A stretch of DNA of 64,000 nucleotides from Oscillospiraceae bacterium (GTDB lineage Bacteria > Bacillota > Clostridia > Oscillospirales > Oscillospiraceae). Shown here in pieces: positions 8,544 through 19,509 of the stretch (the stretch's first letter is position 1; the number at the start of each line of letters is the position of its first letter). The stretch lies in contig SVKY01000002.1 of the NCBI GenBank assembly GCA_015068235.1, positions 1-64,000 on the forward strand, given 5' to 3'. The translations under genes and the position numbers were made by a program. Under the pieces are notes generated by a model. The model worked only from the letters and a program-made list of their open reading frames with translations. It had not been told where the DNA came from and did not search any database.

Positions 8544-10712
8544 ATGGCTATTCGGAAATTTTGGGATAAATATGAAGCTGCTCTTCTGCTTAAGTACGCG
8601 ATTTTAGTTGAAGAGGGCACTGTTTCTCTAACGAGTGCTGTGTCGGAAGTATCAGAGATATTACGCAATCGGGCGGTATCTAGGGGCCTGCTGATTGATG
8701 ATTGTTTTCGTAATGTGAACGGCATCTCAATGCAAATGTCAGCACTCAGAAACTGCTATCAAGGAGGCACGAAGGGCTTAGCTGCCTCAAAGCTCATTAG
8801 AGAGATTGTTTCGCTATACAAGACTGATAAAATTGCTTTTGAGCGTATTCTTCAGGAGGAATCAGTAGAAATAGAAAATTTAAAAGGAACAGCGAATCGA
8901 ATGGTAGACGAGAACAAACTTGTAAATTTCGCAGAAACGCGGAGCTATGCCCATACAAAACCAACAAACTGCACATACAAAGGTACACCAATAGTGTGTG
9001 TTAGCTGGAATGCGCTTTACATTAATCTCGTTAGGGCTTTTTATAAAGATTATGCATTATCATTCCCCGTTGGAAAGCAACTCTCTTCAAGTGAGAGAAT
9101 TGACATTGGCGACTCTAAGGGAATGACCTACCCAAAAGAAATTGCTGACGGAGTTTTTCTTGAATGCAATGTTAGTGCAACAGGCATTATTAATAAGGTC
9201 CGCGCCCTGATGAACGTCTGTAATATATCGCCAGATGATGTTGTGGTACATTATTGCAGATCTGGTCAGAATGCAGATGCAGCAGATAAGAAAAATGCGA
9301 CCCCTAAAGAAAAGGTGCCAGTATGGTCACCTAAGTACACGAAGGAATTATCTGATTTACTACAGGCACACTACCACTATGGTTTCCGGATTGGCTCCCC
9401 AATTGAGATGATGCGCCTGAGAAACTATGCAGATGCGGAAAGTATTGTTGTTCCGGAATCTGATGAAGAACTCGATCGTGAGATTAAAATGGCTGGCGTA
9501 CTTATCGACGGGATGCTGTTCGCATTGAGTGATTCGCTATTGGATGATGTAGGGGCTTTTATTGATAGCATTTTTTCCAGTGGTGCTTGCGTTGTGTTTA
9601 CCGAAGTGTTGATGGAAAAGCACCTTGATTGGTTTGAAGAAAGGCTAATCATATCCGAAGAAATGCTAAAGGAAATCCTGCGTAAGAGTCGACCCGGATA
9701 TTATTTTGGTCATAATATTATTACTGCGGGCAATAAGCTTTCTGAACATGATGCGATTGTTCATGATATTCTTCGGATTGCTGGCAATAGTAGCGTTATT
9801 CTCTTTGATGAGATGGTGCAACAACTGCAGTATATTCCATCGGATAAAATTGCTTGGAGTTTATCCGCAAGCCAAGAGTTTGTTTGGATTAGCGAGGGTA
9901 AATACTTTGTTATGCAGCATTTTCTTGTGGGAAACGAAGACGAGACTGCCATTTTGGACTTCGTTGCAAGAGAGTGCGAAAGAAATGGTTTTGCATCTAT
10001 AACAGATTTACCCTTTGGAAGCATCCCTGATGATAATTACGAACTGTCTGTTACTGCGTTGTATTCGGCGGTATTCACCCGAATCTTGAAAGGTCGATAT
10101 TATCTTCACGGGAAGATTATCACAAAGGAATCAGACGGTGTAGATATTACGGCTCTCTTGAAAGCATTCTGTGTTGGCAGAGATGAATGTTCCGTCTCCG
10201 AGGTTCTTGCTAGAGCGACAGAATTGACGGGTGCTATCAATAAGCAATATTCTATGGAAGCCTTGTATGGAACGATGGTTCGTGTCGATGTAGACCGCTT
10301 TGTATCGGAGAAATATATTTCTTTTGATGTAGAAAGGATCGACCACCTTTTATCTGAGGTTCTTGGAGACAGGTTTACACCGATAAAATCCATTACTACA
10401 TTTGCTTTGTTCCCCGCCTGCGGAATCAGCTGGAACCACTATGTTCTGGAAAGCTTCTGCTATCGATTCAGCAACAAATATCGACTTGTTGTTATGAACT
10501 ATAATGACAAGAATGCAGGTATTATCAAGTTTAAGGACTTACCGCTCGGTTATACAGATATGCTATGTGAGGCTGCGGCAGTTTCAAATATTGAACTTAC
10601 CCAGGATTGTGTTGGGCAATACTTCTTTGACTGCGGTTTGACCGCAAAGAGAAAATACTCCAACCTTTCGGAAATTGTAGAAAGAGCGAGAAACATTAGA
10701 GAGGAGCGCTGA
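8544..10712 (+). CDS. Protein of unknown function, first large gene of the BREX-like operon
   Basis: 725-aa ORF (716 aa from the preferred ATG at 8544; GTG at 8535 also possible). N-terminal FWDKYEAALLLKYAILVEEG..AVSEVSEILRNRAVSRGLLIDDCFRNVNGISMQMSALRNCYQGG module, then a second module (WNALYINLVRAFYKDY..GVFLECNVSATGIINKVRALMNVCNI); no motif assigned in the C-terminal half. Confidence 0.7.
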   Translation: MAIRKFWDKYEAALLLKYAILVEEGTVSLTSAVSEVSEILRNRAVSRGLLIDDCFRNVNGISMQMSALRNCYQGGTKGLAASKLIREIVSLYKTDKIAFERILQEESVEIENLKGTANRMVDENKLVNFAETRSYAHTKPTNCTYKGTPIVCVSWNALYINLVRAFYKDYALSFPVGKQLSSSERIDIGDSKGMTYPKEIADGVFLECNVSATGIINKVRALMNVCNISPDDVVVHYCRSGQNADAADKKNATPKEKVPVWSPKYTKELSDLLQAHYHYGFRIGSPIEMMRLRNYADAESIVVPESDEELDREIKMAGVLIDGMLFALSDSLLDDVGAFIDSIFSSGACVVFTEVLMEKHLDWFEERLIISEEMLKEILRKSRPGYYFGHNIITAGNKLSEHDAIVHDILRIAGNSSVILFDEMVQQLQYIPSDKIAWSLSASQEFVWISEGKYFVMQHFLVGNEDETAILDFVARECERNGFASITDLPFGSIPDDNYELSVTALYSAVFTRILKGRYYLHGKIITKESDGVDITALLKAFCVGRDECSVSEVLARATELTGAINKQYSMEALYGTMVRVDVDRFVSEKYISFDVERIDHLLSEVLGDRFTPIKSITTFALFPACGISWNHYVLESFCYRFSNKYRLVVMNYNDKNAGIIKFKDLPLGYTDMLCEAAAVSNIELTQDCVGQYFFDCGLTAKRKYSNLSEIVERARNIREER

Positions 10713-10717
10713 TTCCG

Positions 10718-13054
10718 TTGTATTCATATACATATGATTCCCTGTCAGGCGGAATAGTGTTAAATTCCACCCCAACCGTTTTTTCCAAGGAACCTAGACC
10801 CGTGTGGGCGCATGAGATGGATCTTCTTGGCTTCAACAACTACTGGAATTATGACAATACGTGTGAAGAACCTTATATGTGGGCCGAGTCTAACATGTAT
10901 TGGTATAGGGGTGTGCTGATTGCCAAGACAAAAGGTGGCGATCTGTACACGGAACCTGAATTGCAGCCGGTAAGACTGGAAGATGGCAGCATTCCTTTTT
11001 CAAAAATCGATGGTGATTCTTTGCACCCGGTTGATCTTTCAGTTATGTGTGAGAAGAACAAAGACCTCCTTGCAATTATCGAAGATACGACAGTAAAAAA
11101 GATTGTAAAAGAATATGAAAAGTTCAAATCAAAGCTGGACATATTCCATGTTGCTTTTTCTGGTGGTAAGGATAGTGCGGTTCTTCTGGATTTGGTAAAG
11201 AAAGCATTGCCTATTGGAAGTTTCGTTGTTATCTTCGGAGATACCGGAATGGAGTTCCCTGACACATATTCCGCAGTGGAACAGACAAAAAAACAGTGTG
11301 AGGAAGATGGGACTCCATTTTACATTTCGAATTCGCACTTTACCCCCGACGAATCCTGGCAGTTATTTGGTCCTCCTGCTCGAGTCTTGCGCTGGTGCTG
11401 TAGTGTTCATAAGAGTACGCCACAGACTTTGAAGATGAGAGAAATTACCGGAAAGGATAATTACATTGGCATGGATTTCGTGGGGGTAAGAGCCCATGAG
11501 AGCCTTACTCGTAGTAAATACGAATACGAGAATTTTGGTAAAAAACAAAAAGGTCAGTATAGCTACAATCCGATTCTCGAATGGACATCTGCTGAGATTT
11601 GGCTCTACATGTTCATGAATGATGTGCCAATAAATGATGCCTACAAAAAAGGCAATTCTAGAGCTGGCTGCTTATTTTGCCCGATGAGTGGTGGCTCCAG
11701 TGATTATTTTAGACGCTGTGCATATCCTTCAGAAGTTGATAGATATGTTGAACGTATTAGGACTTCCTATTCTGCAACAGATGAAAAGGCTGCAGAATCT
11801 TATGTACGCAATGGCGGTTGGAATGCACGCAAAAATGGCCGAGATCTTGTTGACAATCCATTTAGGTGCATTGAATCAACATCCGGCGAACACATCACCA
11901 TTACAGTTGTCAACCCATCCACAGATTGGAAAGAGTGGATCAAAACGATTGGCGATTTCTATGAAACAAGTGATGGATATAGTGTTAGTTGGAAGGGGAC
12001 AACGTATCGGTTTTCCGTAATTGAAAAAGAAAATGGATATGTTGTATATCTGCCACAAGCGATATCCAAAGAGAACCCCCAATTTGTAAAACTATTCCGG
12101 CAGGTCTTTAGAAAAGCATCCTACTGTGCTGGATGTAGGGTATGCGAAACAAACTGTAGGAATGGCAGTATTAAGTTTATTGATGGTAAGCTTCAGATTA
12201 CAAATTGCATTCATTGTCATCAGTGTCATCTTATAGACAGCGGTTGCTTACTGTTCCATTCTTTGAGGCATCCGCAAGGAGGAGGAAAATCCATGAAGAG
12301 CTTAAACTCATTTGCAGATCACGCTCCGAAACGTGATTGGCTGGTTTCGTTCTTTGACCTCAAGGAGGATTTCTTTACTGAACACTCTTTGGGGCCAATG
12401 ATGTACGATATGTTCCGACGCTTTTTGCGGGATGCTGGTCTTAATGAAAAGAACCACTTTACACCCTTTGCTGAGTTGGTGGATATGATCGGCTGGGAGA
12501 GCGAAACGGCACTTGGACTGATGATGGTTAACCTGGCAATGGATAATCCCCAGATTGCATGGTATGTCAAGTCTCTTGATGTCGGTTTCTATTATGAACG
12601 GTCTCAGGTAGAATATATGCTGGTCGCCTTAGATGTAAAACCGAAAGATGCAAAATCTATCGTAAAGTCCTATAAGCGCATCATGAGTACACCTTTTGGT
12701 ACGGCATTAAACTTTGGATATGTTACAGATGAGGACGACATTGTTCGGTTGAAGTGGACAGTGAGCGATAATAGGGTGTTTTTGTACGCCTTGTATCGTT
12801 TTGCGGAAAAATGCAACCTCAGCAAGGAGTTTAATGTAACATATTTGTTTGAGGAAGATACAGATAGAGATGCTGTAAGCCCCGTTCGCTTGATGGGCTT
12901 TTATGATGAAGAAGAATTAAAATCGGTTCTTCTGGGGCTTGCAGCTCGCTACCCTGACTATATCAATGCAACTTACACCAATGATCTGAAAACCATCACT
13001 TTAAGGGACAAGTCCGCCGCGGATGTTCTTAAGCTGTTTGAGGAGGAACTCTGA
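10718..13054 (+). CDS. brxP: BrxP-like PAPS reductase/DndC-like ATP pyrophosphatase with ferredoxin domain (type 4 BREX)
   Basis: PP-loop HVAFSGGKDSAVLLDLV; RWCCSVHKSTPQ; AGCLFCPMSGGSSDYF; CAGCRVCETNCRNGSI...CIHCHQC 4Fe-4S motifs; TTG start. Confidence 0.8.
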   Translation: MYSYTYDSLSGGIVLNSTPTVFSKEPRPVWAHEMDLLGFNNYWNYDNTCEEPYMWAESNMYWYRGVLIAKTKGGDLYTEPELQPVRLEDGSIPFSKIDGDSLHPVDLSVMCEKNKDLLAIIEDTTVKKIVKEYEKFKSKLDIFHVAFSGGKDSAVLLDLVKKALPIGSFVVIFGDTGMEFPDTYSAVEQTKKQCEEDGTPFYISNSHFTPDESWQLFGPPARVLRWCCSVHKSTPQTLKMREITGKDNYIGMDFVGVRAHESLTRSKYEYENFGKKQKGQYSYNPILEWTSAEIWLYMFMNDVPINDAYKKGNSRAGCLFCPMSGGSSDYFRRCAYPSEVDRYVERIRTSYSATDEKAAESYVRNGGWNARKNGRDLVDNPFRCIESTSGEHITITVVNPSTDWKEWIKTIGDFYETSDGYSVSWKGTTYRFSVIEKENGYVVYLPQAISKENPQFVKLFRQVFRKASYCAGCRVCETNCRNGSIKFIDGKLQITNCIHCHQCHLIDSGCLLFHSLRHPQGGGKSMKSLNSFADHAPKRDWLVSFFDLKEDFFTEHSLGPMMYDMFRRFLRDAGLNEKNHFTPFAELVDMIGWESETALGLMMVNLAMDNPQIAWYVKSLDVGFYYERSQVEYMLVALDVKPKDAKSIVKSYKRIMSTPFGTALNFGYVTDEDDIVRLKWTVSDNRVFLYALYRFAEKCNLSKEFNVTYLFEEDTDRDAVSPVRLMGFYDEEELKSVLLGLAARYPDYINATYTNDLKTITLRDKSAADVLKLFEEEL

Positions 13055-13055
13055 T

Positions 13056-16000
13056 ATGGCTACGAGCACGAAATATTGCGAATACTTTGACGTTAATGAG
13101 ACATATTTCCCGTGTATTGATGAATCGGCCATTAATGCAGGAGTACAGTGGGAGACTACTTACCCGCATGAAACATTTATTGAAATGCTGAGCAGTGTCG
13201 ACAAGATGCTTGGTGGCACGACAAATCGGTCTCTGTGGATTCATGGTGCATATGGAACCGGTAAGTCTCAGTGTGCGTATGCATTGAAGCGGATCCTAGA
13301 GGTGCCGGAGTCCGAGGTTCGCGCCTATTGGGATATGTACGAACCGCTCAAAAAGAATGGCGCGCTTCTTGAGAAACTGCTTGGACATAAAGAACATGGT
13401 GTCATCACCGCGTATCGCTATGCTTCTGGAAGTATCACCTCGCCCCAACAGCTCTTTCTCGCAGTGCAAGAAAGCGTTCGTGCCGCATTGGATAAGGTCC
13501 CTGGTTCCTATAAAGGCGAGAACACTCTGAAGGAAAGTGTTATCTCTTGGCTGGAGGATCCTGCCCATAATAGCTTTGTCAACACGCTCCTTGAGAAGCC
13601 TGAATGGATGGCTGAATTTTCACAGTCTTCTGCTGATGAAATTATAAACACGCTGAAGAAAAGCACGGAGATTTCCGGCCTGATGGATAGCATATTCAAG
13701 ATGGCTGCGAAGGAGGGAATTACTGCGCTGTCCCTTACGTCAGATTCCCTTTGCAAATGGATTATTGATGTTGTCACAAAAAATAACACGAAAATTGTGC
13801 TGATTTGGGATGAGTTTAGCGGTTTCTTCCGTCAGAATAAGAACTCATTGGATGAGTTCCAGAAGATTGTCTCAATTTGCGAAGAGGCTCATTTTTACTT
13901 TATCATCGTTACGCACCCGATTTCTTCCATTGCAGGAGCTTCGGTCTCCAAGGATGACCCAATGAGTGTCGTTCAGCAGCGTTTTAATAAGGTTGAAATC
14001 AGCTTGCCTCCGAATATTGCTTTTGACCTTATCGGACATGCGTTCTCTGTTATTCCGGCAGCAAGGAAACAGTGGGATATGATGACTGGGGATCTGAATG
14101 CCAGAGTCTCCTCGTCCAGAAATGCTGTTATGAAGGCAGCCACAGTAACAAATGCATCGGTTATGCAGCGTATGTTGCCGATCCATCCTACGGCCGCTCT
14201 AGTTCTGAAGAATATTGCTTCCGCGTTCCAGTCAAATCAGCGGAGTATGTTTGATTTTATTAAGACTCCAAAGGATTTGGATGTTCAAGCTTTTCAATGG
14301 TTTATTCAAAATAGAAGCCCGATGTCCGATCGGCCCCTTCTTACGGTTGATATGTTGTGGGACTTTTTCTATGAGAAAGGCAAGGACTATTTGTCTTCCG
14401 ATATCAAATTGATCCTTGATACATTCCCTCAGCAGACAAACCTTGTTGAAAAAGAAAAGGTTGTTCTGAAAGCTATCCTGATTATGCAAGCGGTTGATCA
14501 GCGACTGGGCGGTTCTATTCCTCTGCTCAAACCTACAGACCAAAACTTAAGCTATGCATTTGAGGGCGACGCACCTGAGTATGAAAATGGCTGTAAAAAC
14601 ATAGCAAAGGCACTCGTCACCAAAGGAATCCTGATTCCCGCACCGATCGCCGACGGTAAAAAGGCCTATGCTGTGGCCGTTCTTGCTGGAGACGGTGCAA
14701 AAATTGACGGATATAAGGCCGAAGTTCGCAAAAATGGAACAATCAATAAATTGGTCGAAGAAGGCGAACAGCTGGCAACCGCTTTGAGCCTTACCCCTGC
14801 GCTGAAACTGCGGTATGCTTTAAGCGTTGATTCTGGCGCACTTCCCATTGTTACCGTTGCGAATTTCACAAAAACCATGGATGCTCTGAAGGCAAAGGAT
14901 GTAAATTGGCATTTTTATGCCGTACTTGCTCTTGCGAAAAACGACGAGGAAGCACAGAAGTTCCGTGGCATGATTAAGCAAGCGGTGGCAAACGAAGAAT
15001 ACAAAAACATTGCTATTATTGATGCTCTTTCTACTCCGTTGGGCTTAGAAGAGTTCGAACGATATGTGGAATTTTCTGCCATGGCAATGTATTACCAAGG
15101 CAATCAAAATCAGCAGGCCAAAGATAATGCACGAAAGGCAAAAGATGTTCTTAACCGTACGTGGAGAGAACGCATTCACGATGGACATTTTGTCGTGTGG
15201 ACATATGCAAACCAGGATGGAGAAAAGGCTACTGGCGCAACTGCGGTTCACACGATCATGCAAACTATAGTGCGTAGCCGGTTTGTTTATGCGTTTGACT
15301 TCACTAAGGGTCTCTCTGAATCACAGCTAAAACTTACAACAGCAAAACCTATCGCTAGATATGGCATGGGCAATATTGAAATCACGGGTTTGATTAAGGG
15401 ATGTGAGAAAACCGTTCTCGGAAAAGTATGGAATCGTGATAATTATTGGACGGATTCTGATTTGGAAAAAGAGCCGATTTCTGTAATCAAGCGCGCTGTC
15501 ATGAAAATGATTGATGACTCTTTCAAGGCAAATGGAAGAATTGCGATTGATGAGATCTGTGATTTTCTTGAGACTTCGTATGGTTTTTCTCCCTGTAATC
15601 TATCAGTATTTATTACCGGTTTCCTACTGCGGGAGTATAATAGTGATCCTTATCGTTGCCAGGATTCCGAAGGTCATAGAGAGTCGATGACACCAGATAA
15701 GCTCGCAGAAATGATTGCGAACTACATGACCAAAAAATCCAAGACAACGTACATTGTGAGCCTAACAGAAGATGAGAAAGCATTTTATGAAATGACAGAA
15801 GAGGCTTGGGGAATCATGCCAAATACTTGCTCATCTCCGACACAGGCAGGTACCTTGATCCAGGCGAAAATGCGAGAATTTGCATATCCTGTTTGGTGCC
15901 TTGAGGAAGTAGATACACTTGGCGTATTCGACATTGTCAAAAAATACATTCTGCTTGTTCAGAGCGATGGACAGGCCGCACACAGTATCGCCAATGATAT

Positions 16001-17219
16001 CGGAAAAATCGCCCGTCAAAGACCGTCTTGCACCAAGAATCTCACGAGTCTTCTCACAGCGGAGAATTGCCAAAAGGGTATTGAGTTGTTCCTTGAGCAC
16101 TTTGAAAATGGCAGATTGGTATCTTTGGCGGCTGAAATTGGTGCTATGGAGCAAATGCTCGGTGATATCAAGAAGCTGTTCAGTGTAAAACATTCTGCAC
16201 AGTGGGTTTCTACAACTGGTGAGGATGAGATTCGTAAGCTCATTGTGGAATATGAGGTCATCAAGATCACCAATTTGCTCTTAAATGTATCGAATCATAC
16301 AAAGGATGCTACTTTTAAATCCTGGAGGGAGACACTGAAGTTTATCGGCCTATCTTGCGAGGCTATAAGGACTAAGGTGCCTGCCCTCGACAAGGTCTTT
16401 GAGCTGCTTCTAAAACTCGCAAATTATGATGAGATTCTCCCCGAAAATATGCTTCAGCTATTTACTGAACTTTCGACTCATCAGTTAGAACTGAACGACA
16501 TTCTTAGCGATACTCTTGGCGCGTTCATAACACTGTATGAGCCGTATCTTGGTGGATTCTCACGCGCAGAATGCGAGGAAATCAAGAACTCTATCAAAGT
16601 CGATATGTTCATGCTGTCTGCAACTAAGAGCAATGCAGAAGTAAAAAAGGCGGCTGAGGATTATCGAAAGAATCAAATTAAAGTACAGCTTTTCAAGCTC
16701 TGGAGCGATAGAACAGGCGGAACCAAAAATCCGAGGCAGTGGTCTGAAAAATACAAAACTCCGATTCTGTATTGTTTGGAACCTGTAATCTATGGCGAGG
16801 CCAAAAGGGTATTTGCGGTGCTGAATAGCAATGCCCAAACAGAAGCAGAGATTAAGCTTGCTCTTGAATTTCTGCAAAGTGCAACATTCTTTGACACAAT
16901 TGAAGATCCTGCACATCGTGACCGATGCTTTGCGAAACACATTATCGGTGACTACATAAAGCTTCTGCCGGATATCGGTGCGGTTAGAGCAGCTCTGGAA
17001 GTGCTTGCTGTTGATCCTTATGACTGGGGCGATGATCCTACCGTTAAGGCGAAAGTACGGAGCATGGCCAGTGCGGAGTATAATGCCGGCGGCAGTGATG
17101 AAGCTAAAAAGGTCATCGATGACATGGAAGACGTTGAGGAGCTGAAGTCTTGGCTGAAAAAGCTCGTTGCTGGGGACATGGAATTAGGGGTTAAAATTAT
17201 TAGCAACGGAAGGGGGTAA
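13056..17219 (+). CDS. brxC: BrxC/PglY-like large P-loop ATPase
   Basis: Walker A IHGAYGTGKSQCAYAL; Walker B KIVLIWDEFSGFF; length and position between brxP and pglZ. Confidence 0.8.
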   Translation: MATSTKYCEYFDVNETYFPCIDESAINAGVQWETTYPHETFIEMLSSVDKMLGGTTNRSLWIHGAYGTGKSQCAYALKRILEVPESEVRAYWDMYEPLKKNGALLEKLLGHKEHGVITAYRYASGSITSPQQLFLAVQESVRAALDKVPGSYKGENTLKESVISWLEDPAHNSFVNTLLEKPEWMAEFSQSSADEIINTLKKSTEISGLMDSIFKMAAKEGITALSLTSDSLCKWIIDVVTKNNTKIVLIWDEFSGFFRQNKNSLDEFQKIVSICEEAHFYFIIVTHPISSIAGASVSKDDPMSVVQQRFNKVEISLPPNIAFDLIGHAFSVIPAARKQWDMMTGDLNARVSSSRNAVMKAATVTNASVMQRMLPIHPTAALVLKNIASAFQSNQRSMFDFIKTPKDLDVQAFQWFIQNRSPMSDRPLLTVDMLWDFFYEKGKDYLSSDIKLILDTFPQQTNLVEKEKVVLKAILIMQAVDQRLGGSIPLLKPTDQNLSYAFEGDAPEYENGCKNIAKALVTKGILIPAPIADGKKAYAVAVLAGDGAKIDGYKAEVRKNGTINKLVEEGEQLATALSLTPALKLRYALSVDSGALPIVTVANFTKTMDALKAKDVNWHFYAVLALAKNDEEAQKFRGMIKQAVANEEYKNIAIIDALSTPLGLEEFERYVEFSAMAMYYQGNQNQQAKDNARKAKDVLNRTWRERIHDGHFVVWTYANQDGEKATGATAVHTIMQTIVRSRFVYAFDFTKGLSESQLKLTTAKPIARYGMGNIEITGLIKGCEKTVLGKVWNRDNYWTDSDLEKEPISVIKRAVMKMIDDSFKANGRIAIDEICDFLETSYGFSPCNLSVFITGFLLREYNSDPYRCQDSEGHRESMTPDKLAEMIANYMTKKSKTTYIVSLTEDEKAFYEMTEEAWGIMPNTCSSPTQAGTLIQAKMREFAYPVWCLEEVDTLGVFDIVKKYILLVQSDGQAAHSIANDIGKIARQRPSCTKNLTSLLTAENCQKGIELFLEHFENGRLVSLAAEIGAMEQMLGDIKKLFSVKHSAQWVSTTGEDEIRKLIVEYEVIKITNLLLNVSNHTKDATFKSWRETLKFIGLSCEAIRTKVPALDKVFELLLKLANYDEILPENMLQLFTELSTHQLELNDILSDTLGAFITLYEPYLGGFSRAECEEIKNSIKVDMFMLSATKSNAEVKKAAEDYRKNQIKVQLFKLWSDRTGGTKNPRQWSEKYKTPILYCLEPVIYGEAKRVFAVLNSNAQTEAEIKLALEFLQSATFFDTIEDPAHRDRCFAKHIIGDYIKLLPDIGAVRAALEVLAVDPYDWGDDPTVKAKVRSMASAEYNAGGSDEAKKVIDDMEDVEELKSWLKKLVAGDMELGVKIISNGRG

Positions 17220-19498
17220 TGCTTATGCTGTGCAGTGCAGTTCTCAACTATATAGCCACCGCAAGGGGATTACCGTTTTTTTATGTTGTTGGTGATGATA
17301 AATATTCTGCAACGCTGGACGAATTGTCTCAACTTGGGTTAATCATTGATCGCGCAAGCGATTTCTGCCCCAAGGAGGATAAACTCCCCAATGTTGATGA
17401 TATTATCGATCATTTCAGGACCCTTGATGTTGACTATAAGCAGAATAAGCATGTTCTGGTAGGACTTGGAGAGTTTTTGGCGCTAAAAGGAGCTGCCGTA
17501 GCAGAAAAAGAACTTCGTCGACTTAAAAACGCAACCCTTGGTTCTGCCCGTGTCGTTGTATTGCTCCGTTGTGTTATAACACAGGTATTTGACCTTGCAA
17601 ATGAGGATCGACGCCTTGCACAACAAGGTCGTATATACGTTGATGATAGTCCTCTTTCGGGTATAGGCCTAACCTGTATAAAATATGCCGTAGATGATTC
17701 GGTTGTGAGCGGTATTAAGGGATTCTTGCGTTTGTGTGAAGATGGCGCCACGGGAACAATTGGTGTCAATACTGCCATGCAGTTCCCCGCGGCAACGCTT
17801 CCTGTTAGTAGTATTAACTCCGCCTATGCTGCAATCCGAAAAGAGCTTCCAAATTTCGTGACAGATGAGGTCCTTGGCACAGACCAGCAATGGGATCAGT
17901 TGTTTAAGGAATTGGCAAAAGCAAAATGGTCTCTTGTTTCTGTGTTCGGCAAATACGGTTTCGCTTTAGAATTCAATGATGATCTGTATCGTAACTGTGC
18001 AGGTTATGAGTTTAGGAACTGGTTATTCTTCTTGTTCTTGAAGCTTAATGTAGAAGGTATTGGTACAGGATATCTGCGCTTTGTAGTCCAAATGACCGAC
18101 AACTATGAGTATCTTAAAGATAATATCCTGACCGCAATTATCCAGGTTCCAAGAAATGACAGCCGTTTCTATGCGTTCTATAATGAACGCAAAAAACTGA
18201 TTCGTTATTTTCCAGAATCTGAGATTGCTATATTCGTCCATCGGAACAGCATAAACTATGCTGAAAGTTTGTATCGCTATACTGACAACACTCGCATGGA
18301 ACGGGAAGAAGTTATTCGCTGGCTTTCTACATACGGATACTGCCCTGAAATTGAGTATGTTTATCCGGCACTGTATGATTACCTTAGGGATTACACGTTT
18401 GATTGCGGAAAGCTATCTGAAGAGTTGACTTCCTACTTTAGAGAGTACAAGCTTCAGAAACTTACAAATACCATTCACCCTGAATTTCAGGAACGAGTAA
18501 ATGCATATGCATTAAGCCTTCCGTATGTGCATCTGGAAACACGCGATAGTGCTATTCTTCGTATCCCGGACAAGAAGTCTGCCTTCCTGTACTGGATTGA
18601 TGCATTGGGTGTTGAATATCTTTCGTACATAACTGCGCTGGTGAAGAAAAAAGGACTGTCGATGCATATTGATGTCGCATATGCCGAACTACCGACGATC
18701 ACTTCCATCAACCGTGGATTTTACGAAAAATGGTCCGGTCCGCTAAAAGAAAAGTTATCAGATCTTGATGATATCAAACACAAGGAAAAGGGCGGTTATG
18801 TTTTTGACGAAAAACACGAGACCCCCATTCATCTTGCGGCAGAGCTGGAAATTATTGAACGTGCTGTTGACAGAGCGGCAACTGAGCTGGCGATGCATAG
18901 GTGTAAATCGTTTATTATAGCGAGTGATCATGGTGCGTCTAGATTGGCGGTAATTCGAAGGCAGGAAGAAAAGTACGAGACGGACACCAAAGGAGAGCAC
19001 TCCGGTCGCTGCTGTAAGGAGTTTCCTGATGCTGATCTACCTTTTGCTGTAAAAGAGAATGGGTATTATGTTCTTGGAGATTATGGCCGCTTCAAAAAGA
19101 GTAGAGCAGCAAATGTTGAGGTTCATGGTGGTGCCTCACTGGAAGAAGTCTTGGTGCCGGTCATTACACTGACTCTCCGCAAACAGACATCGCTGGTTGT
19201 TCAGTTGGCTGATAAAGATGTTAGAGCTGATCGAAGAACAGGAACAACCTTTGTGATATTTATTTCTGAGGTTGAGCATCCGTACAACATTAGTGTTATT
19301 ATTGATGGAGAACGGCTTAAGGCGAAGCACTTAGATGCAACACACTATGAGGTAAATATGCCTTCGCAAAAACGCTCAAAAAAAGATGTCCGCGCAGATG
19401 TATATGATGGTGATGACCTTGTGGGCAACCTCACATTTGAGATAAAGGGCAAATTTGGTGGTGCTGACAAGAAGGAATTCGATGATCTTACCTTCTAA
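17219..19498 (+). CDS. pglZ: PglZ-domain protein (alkaline phosphatase superfamily)
   Basis: FLYWIDALGVEYLSYI; FIIASDHGASRLAV; VEVHGGASLEEVLVPVITL; start overlaps brxC stop (TAATG). Confidence 0.88.
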   Translation: MLMLCSAVLNYIATARGLPFFYVVGDDKYSATLDELSQLGLIIDRASDFCPKEDKLPNVDDIIDHFRTLDVDYKQNKHVLVGLGEFLALKGAAVAEKELRRLKNATLGSARVVVLLRCVITQVFDLANEDRRLAQQGRIYVDDSPLSGIGLTCIKYAVDDSVVSGIKGFLRLCEDGATGTIGVNTAMQFPAATLPVSSINSAYAAIRKELPNFVTDEVLGTDQQWDQLFKELAKAKWSLVSVFGKYGFALEFNDDLYRNCAGYEFRNWLFFLFLKLNVEGIGTGYLRFVVQMTDNYEYLKDNILTAIIQVPRNDSRFYAFYNERKKLIRYFPESEIAIFVHRNSINYAESLYRYTDNTRMEREEVIRWLSTYGYCPEIEYVYPALYDYLRDYTFDCGKLSEELTSYFREYKLQKLTNTIHPEFQERVNAYALSLPYVHLETRDSAILRIPDKKSAFLYWIDALGVEYLSYITALVKKKGLSMHIDVAYAELPTITSINRGFYEKWSGPLKEKLSDLDDIKHKEKGGYVFDEKHETPIHLAAELEIIERAVDRAATELAMHRCKSFIIASDHGASRLAVIRRQEEKYETDTKGEHSGRCCKEFPDADLPFAVKENGYYVLGDYGRFKKSRAANVEVHGGASLEEVLVPVITLTLRKQTSLVVQLADKDVRADRRTGTTFVIFISEVEHPYNISVIIDGERLKAKHLDATHYEVNMPSQKRSKKDVRADVYDGDDLVGNLTFEIKGKFGGADKKEFDDLTF

Positions 19499-19509
19499 GG
19501 AGAATTTTA

